Shown here piece after piece: positions 47,219-58,224 of a DNA stretch of 64,000 bases. Numbering within the stretch: the first letter of the stretch is position 1; the number at the start of each line of letters is the position of its first letter. Source of the DNA: Panaeolus papilionaceus (Eukaryota; Basidiomycota; Agaricomycetes; Agaricales); assembly GCA_015501605.1 (NCBI GenBank), contig JADNRZ010000002.1:2170001-2234000 (forward strand), read 5' to 3'. The translations under genes were made by a program, and so were the position numbers. The notes beneath the pieces were generated by a model that saw only the letters and a list, made by a program, of their open reading frames with translations, did no database searches and had not been told where the DNA came from.

Positions 47219-47905
47219 TCATGAGCCGACCGTAAAGGATTCGCCGCAACCGCACGCATCCTTGATATTTGGATTCTTGAAGACGAACTTTGAGCTAAAT
47301 AGATTGATAAATTTCAATACAAAGGGATACATGACAAGGACGGATAACGAACCTAAGTTGGTCTTCTTTCCAATCCATCTCGCTCCCAATTATAGAGAAG
47401 AGCGCCTTGCTGTCTATGAGGACTCTAACACCGTCCTGAGTGACAACTTCATCGAACTTTCCGGGTTTATCGACGTAATCCAGATGATAAGACAGCCCAG
47501 CACAACCCTTGTTCCGTACACCTATACGAATAAGCTGTGGTGTAGGTCCGCTTAGTAGTCCCCTCAACCGGTTCACTGCACTCGGTGTCTAGAGTAGAAT
47601 CAGCATAAGTTTTATGACTCGGACAACGATGAACATACGATCATAAGTGCAGCCTTTGTTGACCGAATCTTTGGTCTAGGTTTCTCTACTCTTGGTGGTG
47701 GTGGTGGTGGTGCGGCGGTCTGCGGACTTGCGGCATCTGGTGAAATGGACGCTGGTATCGATACTGGAGGGGATTCTGGTATTATTGTATGTGAATGTGG
47801 TTTAAGAGCAGACATCATAGCCCTCCGCGTATGTATAGTTGAATGGGTAGAGGGACATGATAGTCTTGGTCGACATGCTCTCAACTTTAACAACGAGCTC
47901 ATCAT
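47219..47905 (-). CDS. ISA1: Mitochondrial iron-sulfur assembly protein Isa1
   Basis: A-type carrier needed with Isa2 and Iba57 to make [4Fe-4S] clusters in mitochondria. The N-terminal exon has an Arg/Ser-rich, acid-poor start (MMSSLLKLRACRPRLSCPST) typical of a mitochondrial targeting peptide, followed by a Pro run and KIRSTKAALMI. After the first intron: TPSAVNRLRGLLS, QLIRIGVRNKGCAGLSYHLD, YVDKPGKFDEVV, LIDSKALFSIIGSEMDW. After the second: SKFVFKNPNIKDACGCGESF. The three metal-binding Cys (GCAG and CGC) are all present. Isa2 normally differs around the GCSG/CGC sites and lacks the NPNIKDACGCG wording. The proline run is coded by a GGT-type repeat on the plus strand (about 47694-47712). 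Confidence 0.94.
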
Positions 47906-48039
47906 AAACAGGAAGACAAGAGGAGTATTATTATTTTTTATTTATTTATTTCACTTTTACTCGTAACACGATGCTTATCTAATACTCAAATTCAACCAAT
48001 CATATCATTTACATTCCTCATTCATTTAACCCCTATTCG

Positions 48040-49928
48040 CTAGTATGTCTCTTGTACATAGTTTCCTGTAATCACAACATCTGAGCTCATTTATAATATT
48101 TGATTTGTTTAAAAACTCACCAGGGAAGACTCCTTGTACTCCATTCAACCGACCAGTCCACCAATCTTCAGAACTTTGTGTCTTCTCAACCAGTTCAATT
48201 TTATCTCCAGCACTGAATGATAGATCACCGTCCGCCTTGAATATATTTAGTTTGCTCAGTTCCTTGGCGGCAGAAACATAGAAAAATACAACTGACCTGC
48301 GCTTCGAAATCGTACAAGGCAACGACATATTTTATCTGAGGAACCGGCGGCTTTGGTTTAGGCTTGAGTGGGGGTGGAGGAGGCGGAGCACGCTTCGAAG
48401 CTGCAGCACTCGACGCGCTTGATGTTGCTGAATACGGCGGTGGTGGGGCCGAGGTTCCCGGAGGAGGAGGCGGTGCTTTCTTGAATGACGCAGCTGCTGA
48501 GGGTGTCCTCATTGGAGGTGCAGATCTAGCAGAAAGGGAGGAGGATGTCGTTGCAGTTGACGCTTGCCTTCCTAAAGAGGAGGAGGGACTATTCAAGGCT
48601 CCTGATTTCGAGGCTTGAACCATTCGAGCTGACCCAATCTCATTATCGCATGAAATGATAATAGTGCTGAGCCATACTTACAAACAGATATAATTCTCTT
48701 GATGATGTTCAAGTTTTCAATCACTTGCCAAGCATCCGTACGCTTTTCTTCGTAATCTTGTGCGATTTGAGCAGCAGGTACATTCTGGATGTCATACTTT
48801 GCGTCATCCGCAAAGCTGTTCATCTTCTCGAAAATGAGATAATAGATGTTTAACCTAAAGGAATGAATAGTCTAAATGTGAATGCATGTATAGGCCCAAA
48901 ACATGAATAAAGACGAACTGCATATAGAAGAAAGAGTTGAATAACGGGTCGATGAACTGAGAGGAGAGCATCAGGAAGCGCGGAAGATCTTGCTTCAGTG
49001 CGTTGTTGATATACTCGTATTCGTTGGTTGCAATTTCAAAGTCTTGCTCAAGCTAAAACAGGCGGTCAGAAATGAAGAAAGTTGTGACATTCAGAGTTAA
49101 TGCCTTGAATAAGTTCTTCTCGTCACTGAGTGACTTGTCCTTCTTGTCGCGCAGCTTGGTAAGGGAGTTGTTGAATCGATCGTAATCGGTTAGCTGTGCG
49201 GGCGTTCGGGAATAGTTTAGGTGCAGAATAACAATGTCTGATAATGGTTTGCGCGCACCTTGTGATCCCGTTTAGTGATAGTCTTGCGAATCGTCCTCAT
49301 AACCGCCTGTAGCTCCTTAGCGGGACCAATAATTCGGCTTTCAATCAACTCTAGCTCTGGGCCGATGAGCTCTTGCAGCTCGGACATGGCATTCTCGTAT
49401 TTTGTAATGCTTCGGATGGTCTGCTCTGAATCGGGATGCTTGCCCAGTAAATCATACTCGCTGGCGATAGGTTGAAATATGGTTGAGAAGTGGGTTGCGA
49501 AGCTAGCTCCTGAGGTGAACAAGTCTACGAGGTGATACACGTACGACGTATTAGACTGTGAAACGGTTGGATGCGACGGAGGTACACACTTGTCACAGCT
49601 TCCGAGAAAGCTTTGGAATCCTTGATGAGTTTCTCTGCACCCTGTTCCAACGCACTGAAATGGCGATGGTATTCATCGTATTCGGTATCGACGGATTCTG
49701 CGAAACGATAAAAAATAAACATAAATCAGTCACCTTTATCAAAGTCAAAATATACCTGTCGATTAAATGAGATTTAAAACATAGGAGCCGAAACTTACTC
49801 TTCGCCAACCCAATCTTGCTGGTCACTGAGAACGGGGTTCTATGTGGACGAATGAAAAATAAGACAAAATGAACGATAAAACATTAGTTGAAATCATACC
49901 GTGCGAGCGCCTTTCCTAAACCCTTCAT
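48040..49928 (-). CDS. BAR-SH3 protein (Rvs167/Hob1 family)
   Basis: Membrane-curving BAR protein acting in endocytic vesicle scission and actin patches. The short first exon starts MKGLGKALART, an amphipathic N-helix. The BAR domain follows with DTEYDEYHRHFSALEQGAEK, DLFTSGASFATHFSTIFQPI, ESRIIGPAKELQAVMRTIRK, DYDRFNNSLTKLRDKKDKSL, FEIATNEYEYINNALKQDLP and DPLFNSFFYMQLNIYYLIFE. The linker is Ser/Ala/Pro-rich with PPPPP runs. The C-terminal SH3 domain reads IKYVVALYDFEAQADGDLSF, SAGDKIELVEKTQSSEDWWT, GVQGVFPGNYVQETY, with the ALYDF and WW signatures. About eight introns. It is divergent to SDO1 with 404 bases between start codons. Its relation to Rvs167 versus Hob1/Hob3 is not resolved by eye, though Hob3 lacks the SH3. 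Confidence 0.92.
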
Positions 49929-50332
49929 GATTAAAGTTTTTGAGAACGGAAGAAACGGCGAAGACTAGAATTGGGTTTAAATCACTTCGTATCTGGCTGG
50001 TCTATATGAAGGATGGAGTGTGCTCATGTGTTTCCCACGATATGACTGAGGAGCTGACTCGGCATCAAACTGCGGACGGCCTCATTTCTTACTGGCAATG
50101 CTGCAAGAATGCTACACATCGTCGGTGACTCCCTTGAAACATTTTTTCAGAAACAGTTCAAGTCACATAAATCGACGGCTCAACTTACACCGTCATCCCG
50201 AAGTGACGTCACGTGGACTTGCAGATATGATTCAAGTCCGGTCCCGATTCAAAGACAATTTAAACCACCATCTAGCCATCCTCTTTCAAAAAGACAGATT
50301 GTATTCACACATTTCTTTACAAGTCATAAATA
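49929..50332. promoter_or_regulatory. Divergent promoter of the BAR-SH3 gene and SDO1
   Basis: 404 bases between start codons. No clear TATA box; a ctttacaagtcataaataatg context precedes the SDO1 start. Several ATG-initiated short frames on the plus strand (for example at 50098 and 50109) overlap the leader and are not supported as genes. Confidence 0.45.
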
Positions 50333-51421
50333 ATGCCTCAAATCCAGCAGCCATCTAACCAGATCAAGTCAGTTACCCATTAGTAGCCCTATTTTGCCCT
50401 ATCTGACATCATCACCAACTTCACAGACTCACGAATGTTTCTATTGTGCGACTAAAGAAAGGAGGGAAACGTTTCGAGGTATACAACCCTTTTTCATGAC
50501 ACCTACACGTCGTCCCTTATTGGCCAAATCAAATAGATTGCCTGTTACAAGAACAAAGTCCAAGAGTGGAGAAACGGAGTGTAAGATCATCCATTCAATT
50601 CACGATTGAACCAGCCACATCTAACTTTGATGACAGGGAAACCGATCTCGACGATGTTATGCAAATCAATAACGTCTTTATCAATGTCTCCAAAGGAGAA
50701 GTGGCGAAGAGTGGGGACCTCCAGAAAGCCTTTGGAAAGATGGAAACATCAGATATTGTGAAAGAGGTATACACCCATTTAACCCTTTAGTCCCATAGTG
50801 ATGCTGACACAAAAATATATGTGCAGATATTGAAGAAGGGAGAAGTCCAGGTTGGGGAGAAAGAGAGAGATCACGACCTAACTTCCTTGAGAAAGGAAAT
50901 CGCCACTCTTGTCGCCGAGAAGTGCGTGGATCCAGCAACCCAGCGCCCATACCCAGTTGGCATGATCGAGAAAGCAATGGCAGAAGCGGGATATAGCGTC
51001 AAACCCAACAAGAATGCTAAGAGTCAAGTATGCATCTCTGCTGACTTGAAGAACCAACTATTAACCGCCACTTTGTTCAGGTTTCCGAGTGCATCAAGCA
51101 GCTACAGACAGACTCGAAGCTGCCAATTCAGAGAGCTCGTATGAGGGTCAAGGTGTCAATGCCGACAGCAGATGCGGAGAAATTAAAGGGAAAGATCACT
51201 GATTGTGCAGAGAAGGTGGAACAGGAAGAAGCTGGAGAATCAGACTGGGACATTGTGAGGATATTCAAATGCCACCCTTTATTCATGCTGATCAGTTTTT
51301 GTAGACGATGCTCATTGACCCAGGCCAGTTCCGAGTTATCAACGAGCTGCTTCAAAAGGAATGCAAAGGTCGCGGAAGGCTGGAGACTCTTACTTTTGCT
51401 GCCACTGCGAGTGCTACTTGA
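50333..51421 (+). CDS. SDO1: Ribosome maturation protein Sdo1 (SBDS)
   Basis: Works with the GTPase Efl1 to evict eIF6/Tif6 from late pre-60S subunits in the cytoplasm. The exons join to MPQIQQPSNQIKLTNVSIVR, LKKGGKRFEIACYKNKVQEW, NGVETDLDDVMQINNVFINV, SKGEVAKSGDLQKAFGKMET, ILKKGEVQVGEKERDH, AEKCVDPATQRPYPVGMIEK, AMAEAGYSVKPNKNAKSQ, ARMRVKVSMPTADAEKLKGK, and after the last intron TMLIDPGQFRVINELLQKEC with GRGRLETLTFAATAS. That is the FYSH domain, the helical domain and the ferredoxin-like domain in order. About 250 residues, the normal size. The last exon follows an acceptor near 51304. Convergent with ALG1, 143 bases apart. Confidence 0.96.
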
Positions 51422-51564
51422 CAGTTTGATAACTGACCAATTCGTCAATTTATGTATAAACCATGCCCACCTAACATTTTTTGAGTCAAATTCAATGATG
51501 GCAGTGATGAAAGGGTGGTTTGAGTGTGATGTCATAGAGTTCCATGGGAATAGGATTGTTCTAG

Positions 51565-53669
51565 TCAAAGGTTTACGTCTCTCAAAATCAGTGGTCGCAT
51601 GACACTACCCCAATTGTCATCCCAGGTACCCCAAGTCCATTTAAGGTCGCTGGGTTGTTGATGTTGCTTGGGCATGTGGGCGTGGCTAGATGGCACCAGC
51701 GGCAGCTGCGACATGCTCGCTAAGGATTCGGTGAGACTCTTAAGTCGGGGTGCATCAGGGAACGACATAAGCATGTCCTGACGGAGGGCTTTAAGAAAGG
51801 TGACCTCGAAAGCTCCAAACATCACGCACCTGAAGCTGATCCGCTAATTCCTCTGAATCATGGAAAACCAAGCCGTTCTTACCGCGTTGAACGAGCTCAT
51901 TAAGACTAAAACACTTCATTATAGACCCTGCGGCAATAGAGCGACCATTCATACATACCAAGCAAAATTGAGGGCGCAAACAGGGAGCCCACATCCAAAC
52001 ATATCCACCACCTTCATAGGAAGATCTAGTGCCGATGAGCTTGAGTGGAGGGAAATACCAAGGTCAGCAGATCCTATAAAGCCTTCTCAGTGTGCACACG
52101 GTCTGAGAAAGACGAAAATCGTACCTAAAAGTGTGGGGTAATCTTCAGCCTCAAGCCATAAGCTTATACAACGGACCCACTTCCAGGAAGCCTGGAGTTT
52201 TTCTATTTTTTGCATGTAATGATCTCGCAAGGGTCCTTTGCCCGTGACAATAACCAAGACCTTGGGGAGCGTCTGGTGATCTATGGACTTGGTGGATAAT
52301 TCCTCCGCGCGTGCCTCGTACAGTTCAAGTGCCGCTAATAGTATACTGAAATCTTCATCCGGTGTCCATGAAGTACTTGAGACGAGCAAAGCAGGGCGGT
52401 CCGGCCTCAACACAGGAAGCCGTATTTCAGAGTACGATGGAATTGATTCGGAGATCGGGGTCCCCACACGAGAGGCAATTTTCGCTCGATGCGCTGCTAA
52501 TGGGGCGGTCCCCCCAAAAGCAGGTGTTCGTGCTGGTGCCGTGTGCGTCAAGGGTGTAGAGTATGGTGCCGAGACCTTTGGAAGGAAATCATGCAGACCC
52601 GATTGAAGTGAAAGCATTGGCTGGAGTTTTCTGAACAGCTAAAGATAAGTTTCCATCTGTCAGGCGTGGTATGCACTAGATGGAGAAAGGGAAACGTGGT
52701 ACCTCATGAGTTTCTTGCGTTGAAGCGCGATGAAAATGCCGCGGTGGCCGATCGTGCAATACCACCTTATGACCTCTTCCATTCTGACATCTGAGCCACA
52801 AAACGAGAAATAAGTAAAACAGATTTCTCACTGGAGATTCCAAGTCTTTGAAAGGTGGCGGCACATGGCTTGTGTCACAAACAAGTGTGCATATGCCGAA
52901 CGACCAAAGAAAGATTCATACCTTTGAATAGACAACGAAAGGAATTAAATTGTGTGAACACTAATAACACCAGAAGACATACCACTTGGCTATTCGAACA
53001 AAAATATGACTTTCACCCAACTTGAGAGCAAGAATACTATAGCCGAGATTATGCCAGTCGATAATGACCTTACTGCCCCGAAGGTAGCCGACTAGCTTGA
53101 CTAGCGCTAGAGTTGGGATACTTGGAGGATTCTAGGATGTCATGGTCAGCATACGGTGAAAGTATAGGATCTGGGGTGCGAACTTGGATTAAGATGAATT
53201 CAGGCGGAATTTCTATCCAGACTAAGAGACAATACAGAATGCTGATAACTTGTTGGGCGACCTTAATCGGGGCCAACAGAATAAAAGGCAGTCGGGTGCA
53301 TATTTTTGGTACCTGGGGTATATGGTGAATGCGAACTTTTGGAAGACGTTCGAGAGCTGGGATAGGTTTGGAGCCTAAAAAGGATTATATGTATATGTAT
53401 ATGTATGTGAGTAATCTTTTGGATTGTAGTGTACCTGCATATCCTATCAAGTCTGTGACGAAGCCCAATTCCGCAAAGCTTTGCGCATGGTACATCATTC
53501 GTGGACTGCGACCAATGTCTCCCAAGACTAGGATGGCGATAGTCCTCATAGAATGATGGTTTCGTGGTTTCAAAGCCTTGGATATGGTGTATATAAGCCA
53601 TGAAACCAGTAAAAGAAATAATAACTGAGGCAACACGTCCAACAGACGGTCAGATATGAGAAGAGACAT
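51565..53669 (-). CDS. ALG1: ALG1 mannosyltransferase
   Basis: Adds the first mannose to dolichyl-PP-GlcNAc2 on the cytosolic side of the ER (EC 2.4.1.142). N-terminal membrane anchor ([20 protein letters not shown]), then [47 protein letters not shown]-like, [126 protein letters not shown] and [14 protein letters not shown]. These are GT-B/GT33 signatures. Start choice: the frame is open from an ATG at 53768, but that leaves 19 bases to the divergent NFU1 start. I chose 53669 ([15 protein letters not shown]). One intron contains a TATATG repeat. The spacer between the two fold halves is longer than in yeast. Confidence 0.9.
53386..53407. repeat. TATATG microsatellite in an ALG1 intron
   Basis: Three to four TATATG units on the plus strand, near an exon-intron border of ALG1. 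Likely length-variable; no function is implied. Confidence 0.8.
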
Positions 53670-53787
53670 CAGAGTGCATGTGAAAGGATATTCAGAGTCG
53701 CGGCAGAGTGTGATCGACGACAACACTGCTGCATCATTGTCCATTTCGGCCCGGCGGCATCTAGTCATTACTCATTCTCAAACCACC

Positions 53788-54752
53788 ATGTCCACACCTT
53801 TGAGATTTTTTGCTAGGAACTCTCTCAGGTGCTCTCTTCCAAAGCATACTGTTAGATATCTTCCAAAAGCATCTCTCTCTTCTGTATCCCGCCCACAGTC
53901 AGCTAGGCATGGTCTCTCACCCGCTTCTTGGTCAAAAACTGGCAGACAGCATACGGTTGTTTCATTGAACGCCTTCTCAAGTGAGGATTTTTTTCCCTTG
54001 CGAAGCAAATGTGCTTCCTTACACTTTAAACATAGGACGCACCATGTTTATCCAGACAGAAACGACCCCCAATGACGATTCTCTGAAGTTCATTCCCGGT
54101 GCTCCAGTCATGGGCGAGGACGGAACTGCCGAATTTATTGATACGCGGTCCGCGCTAGCTTCGCCTCTGGCTGTCCGGCTTATGGGGGTTGAGGGTGTAA
54201 CGAGTATCTTCTATGGGCCAGATTTTATCTCTGTTTCGAAGGATTCCGAACACCCATGGTCTATTATCAAGCCAGAGGTTTATTCTATCCTTATGGAGCA
54301 CTTCTCTTCTGGGCAAGCCTTGTTCCGTAGTGCTGAGGAACGGGAGAAAGCGGGTCCTCAGGACACACGCATTCTTGACACAGACTCGGAAACGGTGGCC
54401 ATGATCAAAGAGCTGCTAGACACGAGAGTGCGCCCGGCTATCATGGAAGACGGAGGTGATATTGAGTATCGAGGATTTGACGAAGAAGGAACAGGGATAG
54501 TGCAGGTGAAGTTAAAGGGCAGCTGCCGCGGATGTGCCTCAAGTACAGTGACGCTGAAGTCTGGAATTGAGCGAATGCTCATGCATTACATTCCGGAAGT
54601 GAAAGGAGTTGAACAGGTAATAACTTGTATTATAACAAAATAATTATACTGATATATTATCGTATTCTAGGTTCTGGATCCTGAAGAAGAAATTTCGCTG
54701 AACGAATTCAAGAAGCTGGAAAAGAAACTATCTTCAAACGATTCCAGGTAAC
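53788..54752 (+). CDS. NFU1: Mitochondrial iron-sulfur scaffold/carrier Nfu1
   Basis: Late-acting carrier that delivers [4Fe-4S] clusters to lipoate synthase and respiratory enzymes. The N-terminus (MSTPLRFFARNSLRCSLPKH and following) is Arg/Ser-rich without acids, a mitochondrial targeting peptide. After an intron: RTMFIQTETTPNDDSLKFIP, GTAEFIDTRSALASPLAVRL, GVTSIFYGPDFISVSKDSEH (N-terminal Nfu domain), then IKELLDTRVRPAIMEDGGDI, EYRGFDEEGTGIVQVKLKGS and CRGCASSTVTLKSGIERMLM, with the cluster-binding CxxC. A second intron (about 54616-54670) leads to VLDPEEEISLNEFKKLEKKL. The frame stops at 54750-54752 (DSR end), but a well-formed intron beginning at the gtaact there would give a different end (DSSMAQYMSV) with the stop at 54838-54840. 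Confidence 0.94.
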
Positions 54753-54840
54753 TTGATGGAGCTATTTATTGAATAATAACCGACAGAATTTTTATTTTAT
54801 TTTATTATTTCACAGCATGGCACAATATATGTCGGTCTAG

Positions 54841-55097
54841 ATGTGAATGTACCCTAGTTGGATTTTATAGATAATGTCAAATGGAATAAAAATATAAAAA
54901 TAAGGGGAATTGAGAGTAATTATGGCTAAACCCACGCTGCCAAGGTGCCAACAATTGCCAAGAAAGGTCGAGCGATGGTCACATGGTGAATGAGCAAGAG
55001 AGCAGTGTTCCTTTAAAGGCCTCACTCTTTCTCATTCACCAATCACCACCACTTCTCCTCCTCCTCCTCCCCCTCACTCTCATCATTTATTTCTCGA
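54841..55097. promoter_or_regulatory. Promoter and leader of the copper regulator gene
   Basis: 257 bases with a CT-rich leader (tcctcctcctcctccccctc at about 55056-55075) just before the start codon at 55098. No clear TATA box. I looked for copper-response elements of the TTTGCTC type and found none. Confidence 0.45.
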
Positions 55098-56576
55098 ATG
55101 GTATTAATTCTGGCATTTTATAGATTTTTAAAGCATTCCTCATCATATTTTTAATAGGTCTACGTTAACAGTCAAAAGTTTGCCTGGTATTGTTTTATGA
55201 AAACTCGCTCTGACCACATCACATATCTGACATGTTTCTCAGCGAATCGTGTATAAAGGGTCATCGCTCTTCTTCTTGTCATCATACAGATAGACCTCTA
55301 TTTGAGATCAAGAAGAAGGGTCGTCCAGTTTCTCAATGTACAAAGTGTAGGGAATTGAGGCAATCCAAGAAACTTCATTCCAAATGCACTTGTAACCATA
55401 AAGCGGAACCTGCCCAGTCTTCCCTCACCCCATCCACATCAACAGGCACAAAATGTATGCATCATCATTTTAATCTATCTCTTCATCCTGAAGCTCATCA
55501 TTCTTGAAGCGAGGAGATTTATTCCTATCGTTCCCGCTTTGCCCAACGGTCTCCGTGATGTACTAGGTGGTTCAAACTCGTCTATACATAGGCCCGCAGA
55601 TGCTCGTCAACGAGGTATTTATCGTTACTTTTGTCCACCGATTGTGAAGCTAATCAGATTAAAAGTTGATTCACTCCTCAATCCTTGTACTTGTACCAGT
55701 GTTTGGACCTGTCAATGTCGTCAACCTTCCAATTTGACCGCCTCCTCATCATCCTCGGATAATTACTCGCGCCCCTCACAGTCTTCTTGCTCTTTGGACG
55801 CTCTCGCTCAAGCTGCGGCCATGCAACGTTCATCCAGTCCCACCCCAACCCGATCTTTATCAACCGGGAAAAAGGTTCCTCGTTCACGGCCCAGTAGTCC
55901 AACACCACAACAGGCTTCCAAACGCCTAAAGAAGATTGCTGTCCATACCTCTCCTTCACCAGGACCGGAACTCGCCCCAATCTTGATTTCGTCTCCCGCT
56001 CCAGATTCAACTGTCAAATCCTTCACCATGCCCACATTTGATTACATGCCACCTATGAGCGAAATTAGCTCATTGGCTGGATCTGGCTGCACTTGCGGCG
56101 TTGAGTGCGCTTGTCCGGGATGCGTCGAACACAGAGGCTCGGATGATCCAAGTCGGGAACGAAAGAATTGTGAGGATGGGTGCGGAATGTGTATTGACCG
56201 CAGTGTGGAGGATACATTCATCAAAATGCGTCAACCTCTTTCAGGCTCTAGCACCAGCTTCCTTGACCAGTTCTTTGCTCGCGCTGCATCACTACCCTCT
56301 CCACCACCTCATCGCCAAATGTCAACCTTACTTGATCCGATGAATACGACGGTATATACTAACAACCCTTTGCCGCTTGGAGTTAATCTCCCAAAGTTGG
56401 AATGCTGCGGAGGCAGATGCAGCTGTCCTGCTGGTGACTGCACATGTGGAGGGTCCTGTGCTGGATGTTGTGCTGATGAAAAGGAGCGCTCCAAATCACC
56501 CTTGTTGTCTAGATCCCGTTCCCTCACGAAAGACATTCCCCCCACCCCTCAAGCACAGCAGAGTTGCTGCTCTTGA
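55098..56576 (+). CDS. CUF1: Copper-fist transcription factor (Cuf1/Mac1-like)
   Basis: Predicted copper-sensing regulator. Exons 55098-55100 (ATG only), 55158-55186, 55243-55454 and 55510-56576 join to 436 codons. The N-terminus VYVNSQKFACESCIKGHRSS, SCHHTDRPLFEIKKKGRPVS, QCTKCRELRQSKKLHSKCTC is a full copper fist: zinc-binding Cys/His set plus the KKGRP minor-groove hook. The rest has three Cys-rich motifs: NPCTCTSVWTCQCRQ (about 55680), CTCGVECACPGCVEH (about 56088, the CxCxxxCxCxxCxxH type seen in Mac1/Cuf1 copper-sensing repeats) and ECCGGRCSCPAGDCTCGGSC (about 56400). Ser/Pro-rich linkers with basic clusters lie between. The mix of sensing repeats fits a single regulator handling both low and high copper, as in Cryptococcus Cuf1; which mode applies here is inference. 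Confidence 0.9.
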
Positions 56577-56881
56577 CACGCTTGAATATATTTAATATTC
56601 CCCTGGTGTTACTATTGTAACTTTAGTTCAAGGGATTTTTGGGGGCGTTTGGCTCGTATATCTTATTCCTTAACATCATTTTCGTCATGTACATTAATTT
56701 TGTATTCGCCGAATCAAACTTGAAAGATCTTAAATTTCACACAGCTTTACAGTTAGTCATACTAGTATGTTACAATCGGACTTGAGCGAATCACAGGGTA
56801 TAAGGTGATCATTATTATTATACACTGAAAGGTGTGAGGCATTTTCAACGATCCAACGGCGAAATGAGCGACGAGAAGAAC
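56577..56881. other. Intergenic, convergent 3' ends
   Basis: Between the stops of the copper regulator (+) and the UBE2W-like gene (-). AT-rich, no gene seen. Confidence 0.55.
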
Positions 56882-57830
56882 TTACGTGTCATCTGAGACG
56901 ACATAGGGAAACTTGATCAGATGTCGTCATTTCTAGTGTCGCTCAGTAACTCACCATCATAATGGAATACAGTCTATCCTTGGTAGATTAGCGTCAGGTC
57001 CTCAAAACGAGGTGAATGAACGCACCTTCTTGGGATTATCTGGAGCGGTTCGCACATATCTATCATTATCCACGGGCCTAATAAATTTAAAAACGAGTTA
57101 ATCGTAACCCATAACAAGAGGAAATCGGCATCAGACCGTTCTTTCTTCTGTGGTAGTGTGAAAGACAAGTATGAGCCATTTCAGCCAGCCTGGCGAATGG
57201 AGAGAGAGCGGCCCACCTTGCACGACGCGAGCATGCTTTGCAAAGTCACGCAAACGGCCACCACGTTTAGAACTGGGGACCATTCGTTTCCTAGAATCGA
57301 AGCACATATCTTTGAAAAGATAAGACCGAAAGGTGAGGAATTTTTGTTATTTGCTGGTAAACATGCGCTACTTACATGGCCATTCGAATAGACATGCTGG
57401 GTTTAAGACTAACGGTCATTAAAATCGGGTGACAGATGGATTGGTGAGCTTACTGGATGTATGGGTGCTTCCTTTCCTTCGCCGACAACAAACTGAACTG
57501 CTGGAGATGATATCGGATACTGAGCATCGAATCTAAACTGCAAAACGTATTTCTCGTTCTATTTTCCCAGTTGCATCAGGTTAGAAGATCAGTAGAGGAC
57601 ACAATTGGTGTCGTATGCGTACTTGGTACAAAGACTCTCCCATAACTTCTATCGTGAAAAGCCATTTGGAAAAGTCACTGGCCTCCAAAAGCGTTATACC
57701 TGAAGTGAACAATGCGTCTATTATCTCTGAGTTGATCTGTTGGTAGTTGCCAACGCCTACCAACTGGACAACCTTCCCCCTGTATTTCGCGCAATTCCTT
57801 TGCGAGACGTCGTGCAGATATAGAGGCCAT
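56882..57830 (-). CDS. UBE2W-type E2 ubiquitin-conjugating enzyme
   Basis: E2 resembling human UBE2W, which attaches ubiquitin to protein N-termini rather than lysines. The exons join to MASISARRLAKELREIQGEG, LLEASDFSKWLFTIEVMGES, FRFDAQYPISSPAVQFVVG, APIHPHVYSNGHICASILGN, EWSPVLNVVAVCVTLQSMLA, SCK, then DNDRYVRTAPDNPKKTVFHY and DDDT. The active-site Cys is in HICASIL. The close of the chain (NPKKT-HYDDDT) matches the unusual UBE2W C-terminus (NPKKTKWWYHDDTC), which replaces the helices of ordinary E2s. The last coding exon is 11 bases (56882-56892). Divergent in direction from none; its promoter lies toward HEM3's 3' end. Confidence 0.85.
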
Positions 57831-58224
57831 CCTTAGTTGTATGGCGGCAAAGAACACGATAGAATAAAAGAGAGAAGGACGCGACGGGAGAGGGATTGAA
57901 GTCGGCTAATTGACTCGCATCCAGACCTCCCTCCTTCATCACACAGCCACAATCTAATTAACCCAGGGTATTGTCCAAGCAAAGCCAAATACAAAAATCT
58001 TATAAAATTATTGTTTTCCTTTGATTTCTATTTTTTTTCTTCATTCTCTCCACTTTAGAGTCACTTGTTATCCCATAATTTTACAGAAGGGAATTGCAAG
58101 CGCTCGTGGGGAGTGAGATTATATTCCTACACGTTCAAACCGAAGGGTAACTTATTCTATGGCGCCTTTCATATGAACCTGTATGATACATTTCAATTAT
58201 CAATAATAAGATTCTACTCTTTTT
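57831..58224. other. Intergenic, E2 promoter and HEM3 3' end
   Basis: 394 bases between two minus-strand genes. The left half serves as the promoter/leader of the E2 gene, GA-rich on the plus strand, hence CT-rich on the coding strand, at about 57860-57900. The right half is HEM3 3' UTR. No gene is seen. Confidence 0.5.

Noticed and set aside
48364..48618. Gly/Ala-rich plus-strand frame opposite the BAR-SH3 linker
   Set aside because: Complement of the Pro-rich linker of the BAR-SH3 gene.
53670..53768. Longer N-terminus of ALG1 (start at 53768)
   Set aside because: It would leave 19 bases between the divergent ALG1 and NFU1 start codons, too little for two leaders. An ATG at 53669 just before the membrane helix fits better, though the longer form is not excluded.
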